From NCBI GenBank assembly GCA_029907355.1, contig JARYLZ010000006.1, forward strand, positions 1 through 64,000: a DNA stretch of 64,000 nucleotides, written 5' to 3'. The notes under the pieces were generated by a model. It did no database searches, was not told the DNA's origin, and saw only the letters and a program-made list of their open reading frames with translations. The DNA is from Bacteroidota bacterium. Lineage in GTDB: Bacteria; Bacteroidota; Ignavibacteria; SZUA-365. The position numbers and the translations under genes are program-made. Positions 18,061-27,961 of this stretch are shown here, piece after piece (positions within the stretch are counted from its first letter, which is position 1; every line of letters begins with the position of its first letter).

Positions 18061-20217
18061 TCACGCCGTCGTCGAGATTTCCATGTCTTCTCGGAAGGTC
18101 TCGACCGTCAATTCCCGCAGTCCCGCGTGTTCCGGTGCGCGGAGGTGCGGGTCGCGCGCGACGATGCGAAAAGCCTCGTCTCGTGCCTCGCGAAGGATAT
18201 CGCCGTGGAGCCGGAGATCGGCTACGCGGAATTGAGGGAATCCGCTCTGTTGCGTTCCCCAGAGATCGCCCGGTCCGCGTATCGTGAAATCCGCCTCCGC
18301 GATACGGAACCCGTCCAGCGTGTCCCGTATGGTTTCGAGCCGAAGCCGGGCGGCGCGGCACTCGATCTGTTCGTCGGGTGTGGATTTTCCCCTCGAAAAG
18401 ATCCGTTTGTCCGTCATCAGGATACAGTAGCCTTGCTTCTCGCTCCGTCCGACGCGGCCGCGGAGCTGGTGGAGCTGCGCCAGCCCGAAGCGCTCCGCAT
18501 GTTCGATGACCATGACGGTGGCGTCCGGAACATCGACGCCGACTTCCACCACCGAGGTCGTTACAAGGATATCGATTTCTCCCCGCACGAAACGTTCCAT
18601 GGTCTCGTCTTTCTCCCTGCTCGGCATTTGGCCGTGCAGGAGCCCCACACGGAGATCGCGGAACTCACCGGCCGCCAGCATTTCATATTCCTGCGTCGCG
18701 GCTTTCAGGTCCAGTTTTTCGGACTCGGAAACGAGGGGGAGGACGATATACGCCCGATTGCCGCGTTTCACCTCGCTCCGGATGAAATTCCAAACACGGG
18801 GGCGGTCTTCCTCGAATCGAACGGCGGTCGTGATATTGCGCCGGTTCGCCGGGAGTTCATCGATGACCGAGACGTCGAGATCGCCGTACAACGTCATGGT
18901 CAGCGTCCGCGGAATGGGCGTTGCGGTCATGACGAGGACGTCGGGAGCGGGGCCCTTTCGGCGAAGCGCGGCGCGCTGCAGGACGCCGAAACGATGTTGT
19001 TCATCGATGACGGCAAGGCCGAGCCTGCCGAAGACAACACCGCTCTCGATGAGCGCATGTGTCCCGATGACGATGCACGGTATACCGGCTGCGAGAGCTT
19101 CCATGACCCGTGCGCGATACGACGGCGGCTGCTGTCCGACGAGGAGGTGAACGGGGACGCCAAGACCCTCGGTGAGTTTCACGACCGTCCGCATGTGTTG
19201 TTCGGCCAGTATTTCGGTCGGCACCATCATCGCCGCCTGATAACCGTTATCGACGACGAGGAGCATGGCGAGAAGGGCGACGACGGTTTTTCCGCTGCCG
19301 ACATCGCCTTGCAAGAGGCGGTTCATCGGGGCGGATCGGGCGAGGTCCGAGATGATTTCATGCAGGACTTTCCGTTGGGCGCGTGTCAGGGTGAACGGCA
19401 GCCGCTCGACGAGGGCGCGCGCCGTGGGGCTGGAAGGCTGGAAAGCGATCCCAGGGGTCGATTCGGTATGGCGTTTCCGGAGCGCCTGTCGAAGGGCGAG
19501 CGCGAAAAACTCATCGAACACCAGACGTCTCCGAGCGTCCGTGAGGGCTTCGTGCGAAGGTGGTCTGTGGATATGCGTGATGGCGGTCCGAAGCGGGACC
19601 AGCGCGTGCCGTGCCCTGATGCCGTCCGGAGAGTGGCTCTCGAGAGGGTCCTCGACAGCTTCTGCGAAGCGGTTGAGCGCCTCGCGGATGATTCGCCGGA
19701 AACCCGCCCGGCGGTTGAGACCGACCCGCTCGAGCTCCGCACTGGAAGGGTAGACGGGGATGATGCCGCCGGTATTGATGAACTCGAAAGATTCCTCGTC
19801 TTGCAAGCGGTCGATTTCTGGATGGACCATGTTGGGCCGTCTACCGTATTGTGTGATCGTCCCCGAGACCGCGATCACCTCGTCGTGGGAGAACGCTTCT
19901 TTCCAGTAAGGAAGGCCGTGGAAGAAAACGATATCCATGGATCCGTGCTCGTCGCGGAGTGTGACGACGAGACGCAGGCGTGTCCGCCCCATGAGCAGCA
20001 TGCCGGAGACGCGGCCGATGCACGTGACGTTCTGGTTCAGGCAGCGGTGGAGATCCGTCATCGGTACGATGGTACTGCGGTCGAGGTAGCGGCGCGGGAC
20101 ATAATAGAGGAGATCCCGGATGGTGCGAATCCCCACCGTTTCCAAGGCTTTTGCACGGTGTTTCCCAATGGCGGGCAGAACCGTCGGCGGTTGGAGCAAT
20201 CGGGAGGATGTTGGCAT
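18061..20217 (-). CDS. recG: ATP-dependent DNA helicase RecG
   Basis: A 718-residue helicase that remodels stalled replication forks and branch-migrates Holliday junctions. The N-terminal wedge/OB domain is present ('IGKHRAKALETVGIRTIRDL', 'VTCIGRVSGMLLMGRTRLRL'), followed by the motor: Walker A 'LLQGDVGSGKTVVALLAML', the DEQH box 'VIDEQHRFGVLQR', the 'TATPIPRTLTMTLYGDLDVS' motif III region and the C-terminal 'GRVGRSEKQGYCIL' motif VI, then the TRG region. Length is normal. The start at 20217 is chosen because AGGAGAGA precedes it; the open frame continues to 20343 but without conserved sequence. It is divergent from the permease gene, and heads a run including rlmB and the second methyltransferase. 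Confidence 0.95.
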   Translation of the reverse strand: MPTSSRLLQPPTVLPAIGKHRAKALETVGIRTIRDLLYYVPRRYLDRSTIVPMTDLHRCLNQNVTCIGRVSGMLLMGRTRLRLVVTLRDEHGSMDIVFFHGLPYWKEAFSHDEVIAVSGTITQYGRRPNMVHPEIDRLQDEESFEFINTGGIIPVYPSSAELERVGLNRRAGFRRIIREALNRFAEAVEDPLESHSPDGIRARHALVPLRTAITHIHRPPSHEALTDARRRLVFDEFFALALRQALRKRHTESTPGIAFQPSSPTARALVERLPFTLTRAQRKVLHEIISDLARSAPMNRLLQGDVGSGKTVVALLAMLLVVDNGYQAAMMVPTEILAEQHMRTVVKLTEGLGVPVHLLVGQQPPSYRARVMEALAAGIPCIVIGTHALIESGVVFGRLGLAVIDEQHRFGVLQRAALRRKGPAPDVLVMTATPIPRTLTMTLYGDLDVSVIDELPANRRNITTAVRFEEDRPRVWNFIRSEVKRGNRAYIVLPLVSESEKLDLKAATQEYEMLAAGEFRDLRVGLLHGQMPSREKDETMERFVRGEIDILVTTSVVEVGVDVPDATVMVIEHAERFGLAQLHQLRGRVGRSEKQGYCILMTDKRIFSRGKSTPDEQIECRAARLRLETIRDTLDGFRIAEADFTIRGPGDLWGTQQSGFPQFRVADLRLHGDILREARDEAFRIVARDPHLRAPEHAGLRELTVETFREDMEISTTA

Positions 20218-20356
20218 TCTCTCCTGAAAATCTTTTCTTCGCAAAAGGTAACGATGCCCGTGCGGAGGAGCAACGCCCGTGGGTGGAGTCACCGCGGCAG
20301 TGATCCCTCGATCGCGGGCTGCATGAAGGACCTGCAAGCCCACCTTTCACCTTCCC

Positions 20357-21682
20357 ATGTCGCATGCATTCCGCCGATCGCTCGGCGTTTTCGATCTCAC
20401 CATGATCGTCGTGGGTGCGATCATCGGATCGGGGATTTTCCTGACCCCTTCCATGATCATGCGTCATCTGGGCGACCCTTCCACCGTCATCGGCGTGTGG
20501 GTCCTCGGCGGCCTCATGGCGATTGCGGGGGCATTGACATTCACGGAACTCGCGCATGCCCGGCCGCATGTCGGGGGGATGTACGCGTGGTTGAGCGCGG
20601 CGTTCTCGCCGTTCGCAGGGTTCGCGTACGGATGGTGTATGCTCCTCGTCATGAATTCCGGATCGCTCGCAGCACTCTTCACCGCCTGCGTTACCTACCT
20701 CGCCGTCTTCGTTCCCATGTCCGGTCCTCTCCAAAAGGTGGTGGCGATAGGACTATGCCTATCTTTGACCGTCGTCAATATTCTCGGTGTCAAACAGGGG
20801 AGCGTCGTTTCGAATCTTTTCTCACTGGCGAAAATCGTCGGCCTTGCCGCGTTGATCCTGGGTGCCTTGTTTTTCGCACCGTCTTCCCCGCCTCCCCAAA
20901 GCGTCAGTCTACCTCCCCCCGGGAATCTCATCGCAGCCGTTGCGATGGCGATGGTCGGCGTTCTCTGGTCTTACGGAGGCTGGCAGTACGCTACATTCCC
21001 GGCAGGCGAGGCGCGGCGTGCCGAATGGAACATTCCCGTGAGCATTCTCGTGGGGGTCGCCATCGTCGTTCTCCTTTACATCGGCGCGAACCTCTCGTAC
21101 CTATCCGTGCTGAGCCCCGCGGAAATCGCGGCCGAGGAACGCGTCGCTTCTCTGACTGCGGAGAGGATCGCGGGGCGAGCGGGTGCAGGGATCATCTCCG
21201 CCCTCATCGCCGTCTCGACTTTCGGAACGGCCAGCGTTTACACGCTCGCTGCCCCGCGCATTTATTACGCCATGGCGCATGACGGCGTGTTCTTCCGGTC
21301 CGTGGCCATTTTGCACCCCCGTTGGGGGACACCGGCGACCGCTCTCATGATCCAGGCGGGGGTCGTCTGTGTGCTCATCCTCTCCGGGACATTCGAGGAA
21401 CTCATTTCGTACGTGGCCTTCATCGACTGGGTTTTCTATGCTCTGGCGGCGGCCAGCGTGTTCGTGTTCCGCAGACGGCCCCAGGAAGGCGGAAGGCGTT
21501 TCCTCACACCCGGCTACCCTCTTACCCCCGCTTTGTTCATCCTCGTTTCGATCTGGTTCGTCGTGTACCTGTTCTACAACGAACCGGTGAAATCCGGCAT
21601 CGGTCTTACGATCCTGGCGGCTTCCGTTCCCGCTTACGTGTTGTGGTCCCGGCGGGCGGGGAAAGCGACATCACGGATTTAA
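20357..21682 (+). CDS. APC-superfamily amino-acid permease
   Basis: A 441-residue integral membrane transporter with about twelve hydrophobic helices. The APC-family first helix 'LTMIVVGAIIGSGIFLTPS' contains the unwound GSGIF motif that contacts substrate, and helix 6 'VGVLWSYGGWQYATFPAGE' carries the usual aromatic/glycine pattern. It is probably an amino-acid/proton symporter or exchanger of the LAT/YfnA type; the substrate is not predictable. It is divergent from recG and 61 bases upstream of the glycosyltransferase-TPR gene. Confidence 0.9.
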   Translation: MSHAFRRSLGVFDLTMIVVGAIIGSGIFLTPSMIMRHLGDPSTVIGVWVLGGLMAIAGALTFTELAHARPHVGGMYAWLSAAFSPFAGFAYGWCMLLVMNSGSLAALFTACVTYLAVFVPMSGPLQKVVAIGLCLSLTVVNILGVKQGSVVSNLFSLAKIVGLAALILGALFFAPSSPPPQSVSLPPPGNLIAAVAMAMVGVLWSYGGWQYATFPAGEARRAEWNIPVSILVGVAIVVLLYIGANLSYLSVLSPAEIAAEERVASLTAERIAGRAGAGIISALIAVSTFGTASVYTLAAPRIYYAMAHDGVFFRSVAILHPRWGTPATALMIQAGVVCVLILSGTFEELISYVAFIDWVFYALAAASVFVFRRRPQEGGRRFLTPGYPLTPALFILVSIWFVVYLFYNEPVKSGIGLTILAASVPAYVLWSRRAGKATSRI

Positions 21683-21743
21683 ATCCGACGAGGGATTCCC
21701 CCCGCACGGGACGAACGAAAACCATGTATTTTATCGTATCCAT

Positions 21744-23774
21744 ATGTTGAGGCGGTTATCGAATATGAAAGCGAAAGCCGATAAGACGAAACCCCGTGAA
21801 CAGGGGCATGATGCGGAGAAGGGGAAATTCACGGACACGGAGGCAGCAGGGAAGCGCCCGTTCATGTGGGCGGCTATCGGGACAGCGGCTCTTGCGATCG
21901 CCTTGTCGGCCCTGTACGTCCTTCCCATGCCTTCGCGGCTCGGGAGTGTGGGTTTCCCGACCGATGGCGCGTACATTCATCTCACGTACGCCCATAATCT
22001 CGCCGAGAACGGCACTTACGCGTACGATCGAAGCGCAGTGGCGACATCGGGAAGTACATCACCGGCATACGTGTTCCTGATCGCCGCCCTTCATCTGCTT
22101 ACTCTGGGGGAAGTCAAGTCGGCTTTGCTGATCGGGGCCCTGTCGTTTGCGGCATCCGGGGTCTTCCTCCTCCTCATCGCGGCCAAGCTTTTCGAGACGA
22201 AGTCGTGGTGGGTCGCCCTCCCCACCGTCCTGTTCCTCTGCATGCCTCGAATGGCAGGGACGTCCGCAGCGGGCATGGGGACGATGCTGTACACGGCGTG
22301 TTCCCTCGCTGCAGTGTATTTCTTTCTCGTCCGCAGGACCGGCGCCGCAGTCGTTCTCATTGCCGTCGCCCTCTGGGTACGTCCCGATGCGTTGGTGCTC
22401 GCATCCGCCTTCCTTTTGCACAGCCTGTATCACCGCCGGATTCACGTATCGGGGGCGATGGCGAGGGATCGGCAGGTTTCGGCGGGATGGGCGTTGTTGC
22501 CATGGGCGGGAGGCATTCTTGTCGCCATAGGCTATGTCGTCTTCAATCTCGTTCTCAACGGCACGGTGTTCCCGAACTCGCTCGCGGCGAGAGTCGCGGC
22601 CGCCCAGGCGGCGGGGGACCAGCCGTTCCTTCGGGCTCTCCTTGCGTATTACGAGTCCCCTCAGAGTGCCGTGCTTTTCCCCTTCACCGTTCTCGGTCTC
22701 ATCCTCGCGGTCGTGCAGGTGGTGAAGAAACGCCCCTGCCCCACGCTCTTCGCCGTTCTTGCCCTTCTCGGGACCATTGTGGCATACGGTCTCCTACTTC
22801 CCATGCTCCCCGATGACGGTCGATACTTGACGCCGACTTACCCGTTTTTCCTTCTCATCGCGATATGGGCGATGAGGGAGACGTTCGCTCTGCTCGGCCT
22901 CATCCTGCCGATCGCGAAAGCGGAGCGTTGGGCGTTCGGTCTGCTCGTCGTCGCCTGCGGTGCCGCTCTCGCCGCCGGCCTTGCGGTGTGGGAGCGGACA
23001 CGCGCCGACTACTACGCGTCCGTGCGCTACGTCCTCGACCGCCACGTGACGGGAGCGCAATGGGTGCGTTCGTACACACCGCCCGGCAGCAAGGTCGCGA
23101 CGGTTCTCCCTGGGACATTCGGGTACTACGGCAATAGACCGCTGGTCGACTTGACGGGCACGGTTTCGCCCCAAGTCACCCCCGCCGTCGGTTTCCCCGC
23201 AAAGCTCGAAGCGGTGCTCTCGGCGGAAAACGCCGATTATCTCGCGACATTTCGCGAACGGCTCGAGGCCGTAAATCTCAACCCCGTGTTCACGACGAAC
23301 CCCCGCATCCCCGAAGTGCTCGAAATATTCCGCATTGAGAGGCATAAAATACACCTCGTCCCGAAAGCGGCGTCCGTGCTCAACACGCGCGCCGCATATT
23401 TCATGTCGAGGAAATTGTACGGGGACGCTCTCGCGGAAATCCGGCGTTCGCTTGTCATCGACCCGAACTCAGCGAGGACACACACGCTGGCGGGTATCTG
23501 CCTTCTCGAAACGGGTGACACGGCACAGGCGAAAACATTCCTCGAACGTGCCCTCGAGATCCAGGAAGACTACGCTCCCGCTATGGTCCCGCTCGGCGAT
23601 ATCCACGCTTCACGGAAGGAGTACACAACGGCCTTGCGGCTCCTCGAGAATGCCATGAGGCTCAACCCCGACTCGCCCACCGTCCGCACCTCGTACAACC
23701 GCACCTACGAAGCCTACATGCGGGACTCCCTCAAGGCGAGCGGTTTCCGTTTCATGAAATTCCGCGAACGGTGA
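21744..23774 (+). CDS. Membrane glycosyltransferase-like protein with C-terminal TPRs
   Basis: A 676-residue protein. After a charged N-terminal tail of about 40 residues come roughly ten transmembrane helices in the style of GT-C (family 39-like) enzymes. The first periplasmic loop carries 'FPTDGAYIHLTYAHNLAENG', the position where GT-C enzymes place catalytic acidic residues; Asp and Tyr are conserved in kind, but the canonical DE pair is not obvious. A periplasmic segment (about 430-550) and then three tetratricopeptide repeats follow ('YFMSRKLYGDALAEIRRSLV', 'LLETGDTAQAKTFLERALEI', 'EYTTALRLLENAMRLNPDSP'). GT-C enzymes move sugars from polyprenyl-phosphate donors outside the membrane. A second in-frame ATG at 21765 is also possible. 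The stop overlaps the next start. Confidence 0.75.
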   Translation: MLRRLSNMKAKADKTKPREQGHDAEKGKFTDTEAAGKRPFMWAAIGTAALAIALSALYVLPMPSRLGSVGFPTDGAYIHLTYAHNLAENGTYAYDRSAVATSGSTSPAYVFLIAALHLLTLGEVKSALLIGALSFAASGVFLLLIAAKLFETKSWWVALPTVLFLCMPRMAGTSAAGMGTMLYTACSLAAVYFFLVRRTGAAVVLIAVALWVRPDALVLASAFLLHSLYHRRIHVSGAMARDRQVSAGWALLPWAGGILVAIGYVVFNLVLNGTVFPNSLAARVAAAQAAGDQPFLRALLAYYESPQSAVLFPFTVLGLILAVVQVVKKRPCPTLFAVLALLGTIVAYGLLLPMLPDDGRYLTPTYPFFLLIAIWAMRETFALLGLILPIAKAERWAFGLLVVACGAALAAGLAVWERTRADYYASVRYVLDRHVTGAQWVRSYTPPGSKVATVLPGTFGYYGNRPLVDLTGTVSPQVTPAVGFPAKLEAVLSAENADYLATFRERLEAVNLNPVFTTNPRIPEVLEIFRIERHKIHLVPKAASVLNTRAAYFMSRKLYGDALAEIRRSLVIDPNSARTHTLAGICLLETGDTAQAKTFLERALEIQEDYAPAMVPLGDIHASRKEYTTALRLLENAMRLNPDSPTVRTSYNRTYEAYMRDSLKASGFRFMKFRER

Positions 23775-25519
23775 TGGATCCGGCAGGAGAAATTGTCTCC
23801 CGGTGTGCCGCACGGGTTCTCACCGCCATCGTCGCCATCCTTTGCGCTGCCGCACCCGCCGCCGGGTACGCCCAGCCCAGGCCGCCTCGAGAGTACCGTG
23901 CCGTATGGCTTACCACGTTGCGAAACCACGATTGGCCCGATCCGTCTTCGGAAGGCGACCCGATCGCCCAGCGACGCGCCCTGGGACGCATTCTCGACAC
24001 GCTGAAAGCTCTCCATTTCAACACGGTGTTCCTGCAGGTCCGATCGCAGGGGAACGCATTCTATCGGTCGGACGTCGAGCCGTGGGCGGCAGAGTTGACG
24101 GGCCGGCTGGGAGGCGACCCAGGCTGGGATCCTCTGGCTTGGGCGGTGGAACAAGCCCATGAACGCGGACTCGAGGTCCACGCCTGGGTGAATGTCTTCA
24201 AAGCGTGGAACGGGGAATCGCCACCGCCTGCCACGGTCCCCGCCCACCCCGTCCGGGCGCATCCCCATTGGGTCAAACGTTACATGGGTCAGTACTGGTT
24301 CGATCCCGGTATCCCGGCGGTGCGCGACTATCATGCGCGCCTTCTCGTCGACTTGGCGTCCCGTTACGATATCGATGCGATCCACCTCGATTACGTGCGG
24401 TACCCTGGTCCTGATTTCGATGATACCGATACGTGGCGGAAATACGGACATGGTGCCGAGAGGGCGGTTTGGAGACGGAAAAACATCGACAGCTTCGTCG
24501 GTGAACTCGCCTCCAGGTTACGAGCGGTCAAGCCAACCCTGCGCATCGGTGCGGCACCGATCGGCATCTATCGTAACATTCCCAGGGCGCGAGGCCAGCA
24601 GGGGTACGTCGAGCTGGCTCAAGACGCGCGTGCTTGGCTGAAAAACGGCTGGGTCGATTACCTCGCCCCACAGATCTACTGGGGTCTCACGGAACACGGC
24701 AGCAGAATCGATTTCCGTGCTCTCGTGACGGACTGGGTCGAAGAGTCCGCAGGCAAGCATATCGTCATCGGAATCGCTGCGTACAAGGAAGAGGTACGCC
24801 CGCAAATCGGGCAAATGATCGATGTGTGCAGGGGATTGAACGCGCACGGTGAGGCGTATTTCCGCTATCGATTCATCGAGGACGGCCTGGCCTTCACCGG
24901 CAGATACGAGGCACAGGCTATCCCGCCCGCGTCGATGTGGCTCGACCCCGTCCCTCCGAACCCCCCTTCAGGATTCGAAACCAGACCGGACGAAGAGGGG
25001 GTCATTCTTTCTTGGCGTCCGCCGGAACGCGCCCTCGACGGAGAAACGGTTCGCCGTTTCGTCGTGTATCGGCGTCTCCGGGGGCAGGACGGGCGGTTCG
25101 GTCTGCCCGTCGTAGCAGCCGTTCTCCCCGGCCATGCCCTATCGTGGCGCGACAACACGCCGGTTGGCGCAGCGTTGTATGAAATAACGGCCCTCGATCG
25201 ATGCAACAACGAGAGTGCACCCGCCGTTGTCGCACCGGCGGGACAGCCCCCGGCTATCTCCGTCTTCACACCCACGCTGTCGGACCCTGTCATGTACGAC
25301 GAGGAATTGGCCCTTGTCGGGTATGCCATACCCGCTCGTATGAACGTCCGCATAAGGCTTCTCGAAGAGAGCGGGGCGGAATGTGCGGTTCTCGTGGATG
25401 GCGAACAGGAAGCGGGAACCTACATCGTGGGTATCCGGCGCAAGGAAATTCCGTGTCCCACAGCACGGGTCATGCTCGAGGCTGGCGACCGTCGTACCAT
25501 TCGACCCATGCCCCGCTGA
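23774..25519 (+). CDS. GH10-like (GHL10/YngK-type) secreted glycoside hydrolase
   Basis: A 581-residue secreted protein with a signal peptide ending near 'APAAGYAQ'. The catalytic domain matches the glycosyl-hydrolase-like 10 (DUF187, YngK) family: 'EYRAVWLTTLRNHDWP', 'HFNTVFLQVRSQGNAFYRSD', 'RGLEVHAWVNVFKAWNGE', 'WFDPGIPAVRDYHARLLVDL', 'IDAIHLDYVRYPG' and 'WVDYLAPQIYWGL'. A fibronectin-III-like domain follows ('PPNPPSGFETRP' to 'ALYEITALDRCNNES') and a short beta C terminus. Relatives of this family include enzymes that act on peptidoglycan stripped of peptides; the substrate here is inferred, not shown. The ATG at 23774 overlaps the previous stop as TGATG, implying coupling; a GTG at 23771 is also possible. 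Confidence 0.88.
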   Translation: MDPAGEIVSRCAARVLTAIVAILCAAAPAAGYAQPRPPREYRAVWLTTLRNHDWPDPSSEGDPIAQRRALGRILDTLKALHFNTVFLQVRSQGNAFYRSDVEPWAAELTGRLGGDPGWDPLAWAVEQAHERGLEVHAWVNVFKAWNGESPPPATVPAHPVRAHPHWVKRYMGQYWFDPGIPAVRDYHARLLVDLASRYDIDAIHLDYVRYPGPDFDDTDTWRKYGHGAERAVWRRKNIDSFVGELASRLRAVKPTLRIGAAPIGIYRNIPRARGQQGYVELAQDARAWLKNGWVDYLAPQIYWGLTEHGSRIDFRALVTDWVEESAGKHIVIGIAAYKEEVRPQIGQMIDVCRGLNAHGEAYFRYRFIEDGLAFTGRYEAQAIPPASMWLDPVPPNPPSGFETRPDEEGVILSWRPPERALDGETVRRFVVYRRLRGQDGRFGLPVVAAVLPGHALSWRDNTPVGAALYEITALDRCNNESAPAVVAPAGQPPAISVFTPTLSDPVMYDEELALVGYAIPARMNVRIRLLEESGAECAVLVDGEQEAGTYIVGIRRKEIPCPTARVMLEAGDRRTIRPMPR

Positions 25520-25765
25520 GTGCAGGGGAAGCGGACCCGTCCGACACCTGCGTTTTCCCGGGCATTTCGGGTTGCCTACTTTTTTCTTCGGACACCCATC
25601 ACCCCTATCGTGCCACGCCGCCATTTACGCCGTAGAATCGTCGTTGCACCATGTTCCCGGGATGGGGACGTCGTCTCGCTTCATGACGAACGGAAGATAC
25701 CGGTCACGCAAAGACCCCGGCCATTCCAGATTCTGTCGCATATCTGTATACGCGGTCTCGTCTCC

Positions 25766-27853
25766 TTGAAACTCGCGAGCATCTCGGTTTTTCTGTCGAC
25801 CCTCCTGTCCCCGTATGCGAACGGGGATCCGCAGGAGCTGGGAATGGCGCCGCACAAAGGAACAAGGGACCCGACAACGCGTCAGCCATCCTCTACAGTC
25901 CGGCTCGGCGGCCGTTATATACCGTCCATCACCCGCAGATCGCCGTTCCGCGTGCTGGTGGTCTTCGTGCGATTCCATGGGGACACCCTCCGAACCCCCA
26001 TCTGGCCTGAACCCGATGCGCTCCCGGAATGGGCTTCGTCGATTCTCTCTCGACGCGCGAGCGACGTCACCCGATACCCCGAGAATCTCAGTCGATTCTT
26101 CTTCGAGAATTCATGCGGTCTCTTCACGATCGTGGGCGATGTGTATCTCGTCACGACCGATTCCACCGAGGACTATTTCCACGAACGGGTACAAGGGACC
26201 GACGAAGACATACGGGCCGCGATCATACGGGAGGTACTCGGGAAACTCGACGACCCCGACGGTCCGTACCGGGTGGACTTCCGGCGTTACGACAATTGGA
26301 GTACGAGTGCCGATTTCCGCCATGAACCGACCCCCGATGGGTGGATCGACATGGTATGGATCATCACGCGGACGTTTCACGGCAACCCGTACGCACCGAC
26401 GGACCCACGGTTCAAACGGTTCCGTCATTTCGGGAGGGTCTCTGCCGACTTCAATGTCGGGAGGACGCCCTTGGTGCTCGACGGTGTGCGTGTCGGCACG
26501 ACGAGCGGCGTCGTCCGCGGTCGGGGTAGCGGTATCATGGTTTTCGATCACACGGCGGGAAACCGTGCAAAGCTCCTCGATACGTCACGATCCGTCTCGG
26601 GGCGCACGCACCTGTACGGCGAAATCATTCACGAGATCTCCCATTACCTGTTCGGCTCGGGACATTTCGGTAACAGCGATATCGCACTATCGCCGGTGCG
26701 GTACACGAGCTACTTCAGTGGGTATAGCATCACGAACGGCAATGCGTACGGCAACCTTCTCGGATATGAACGTATGCGCTTGGGGTGGGTCTCGGAGAAG
26801 GAAAGGACGCTCCGGGTAGTCCGTCCGAGAGAAAACGATGTGACCGTGACGCTGAAGGACTGCGCACTGTCGAAGCGCGGGTCCCTCCAGGTCGTGAAGG
26901 TGGCAGTCCCGAACTCCGACCAGTTCTTTCTTCTCGAGTATCGGGGTTGGAAGGGACCTTTCGAACCCCGCATCGCCCCCTATAACGGTTTGCACGCGGT
27001 CCTGCGACCGGGTCTGCTCGTGACGCACGTCATCGAGGAAAAAGAACACTTCGCCTCGACACCCGCGAAGATTCTCTGTGCCGATGGAAGGTACCGTTGG
27101 AGGGTCGTCCGGCTGGCCGATATTCCCGGCGACAGGGATGCAGGGGAGTATATCGAGCGGGGCGAGGCTGACCCCGTGGAGGGATATGACGAAAGGGAAA
27201 AGATCTTTGCCGAAGGCGCCGCGTCGAATCCGTATCTCGCGGGTTTTTGGCCGCGCCCTTCGGGGAAGCCGCAAGCGGTCGGTCCCTACCCTTCCTGCAC
27301 GAATTGTGTGGATCCCCTGACAGAGGCGGCGGATAACGTGGGCGACCGGTACGATCTTTTCGGGGAAGGGGACGTGATCACGCCGTGGTCGAACCCCTCT
27401 CTCCTGGTTTGGACCCCGCCGACGTTCTCGCATCCTGAAGGACTGCCGATCGGGGTGCACGTCATAGACGTCGATCCGCAGAAGGGTACGTGCACGGTGA
27501 GAATTACCCGAGGACGTTTTCAGGGGTTTCCGCCTGCGCGTCCGACCGGCGTGCGGGTAGAATCAAGAACGGATTCCGGCTGGGTGTTTCGCTGGTCCCC
27601 CAACCGTGATCCTCTTATTGCTGACCCGCATCGCCATGGCCGTTACATCGTGGAAAGGTCTTTCGACGGCGAACGGTATTCGCCGATCGGGGAAACCGAG
27701 CATCCGTCCTGTATTTTCGTCGACCGCGAGAAGACAGATGCAACGGTGCCGTTTTCGCCTTTCTATCGCGTCCGTGCAGTGAGCCGCGATGGAACGAAAT
27801 CACGGCCGTCCGAACCCGCGCGATTCTGGAACGTTCACGGGCGAGAGCGCTGA
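25766..27853 (+). CDS. Secreted M6-like metalloprotease with fibronectin-III domain
   Basis: A secreted zinc peptidase of about 695 residues. The metal site 'EIIHEISHYLFGSGHFG' has HExxH with a further His, as in M6 (immune-inhibitor-A-like) peptidases. An upstream M6-type segment ('FRVLVVFVRFHGD', 'DVYLVTTDSTEDYFHERVQG') supports this. The C terminus holds a fibronectin-III-like domain ('PPARPTGVRVES' to 'FYRVRAVSRDGTKSRPSEPA'), like the neighbouring glycosidase. The start is uncertain: a TTG at 25766 begins a good signal peptide (LKLASISVFLSTLLSPYANG), whereas the frame stays open back to a GTG at 25520 through 82 Arg/Pro-rich residues unlike coding sequence. Probable role: extracellular protein degradation. 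Confidence 0.82.
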   Translation: MKLASISVFLSTLLSPYANGDPQELGMAPHKGTRDPTTRQPSSTVRLGGRYIPSITRRSPFRVLVVFVRFHGDTLRTPIWPEPDALPEWASSILSRRASDVTRYPENLSRFFFENSCGLFTIVGDVYLVTTDSTEDYFHERVQGTDEDIRAAIIREVLGKLDDPDGPYRVDFRRYDNWSTSADFRHEPTPDGWIDMVWIITRTFHGNPYAPTDPRFKRFRHFGRVSADFNVGRTPLVLDGVRVGTTSGVVRGRGSGIMVFDHTAGNRAKLLDTSRSVSGRTHLYGEIIHEISHYLFGSGHFGNSDIALSPVRYTSYFSGYSITNGNAYGNLLGYERMRLGWVSEKERTLRVVRPRENDVTVTLKDCALSKRGSLQVVKVAVPNSDQFFLLEYRGWKGPFEPRIAPYNGLHAVLRPGLLVTHVIEEKEHFASTPAKILCADGRYRWRVVRLADIPGDRDAGEYIERGEADPVEGYDEREKIFAEGAASNPYLAGFWPRPSGKPQAVGPYPSCTNCVDPLTEAADNVGDRYDLFGEGDVITPWSNPSLLVWTPPTFSHPEGLPIGVHVIDVDPQKGTCTVRITRGRFQGFPPARPTGVRVESRTDSGWVFRWSPNRDPLIADPHRHGRYIVERSFDGERYSPIGETEHPSCIFVDREKTDATVPFSPFYRVRAVSRDGTKSRPSEPARFWNVHGRER

Positions 27854-27961
27854 TATTCCATAAGTGCATGACAAGAGAATAGACCCTGGAAACATCATGC
27901 AGTGCGTGAGGGATATAGACCCGATGGGTTTCATTCAGAAACGCACAGAAAGGAGATCACC

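Noticed and set aside
17908-21282. 1124-codon open frame on the plus strand opposite recG and into the permease
   Set aside because: It is a shadow caused by the codon bias of the strong recG reading; its residues are Arg/Asp/His-rich with no motif.
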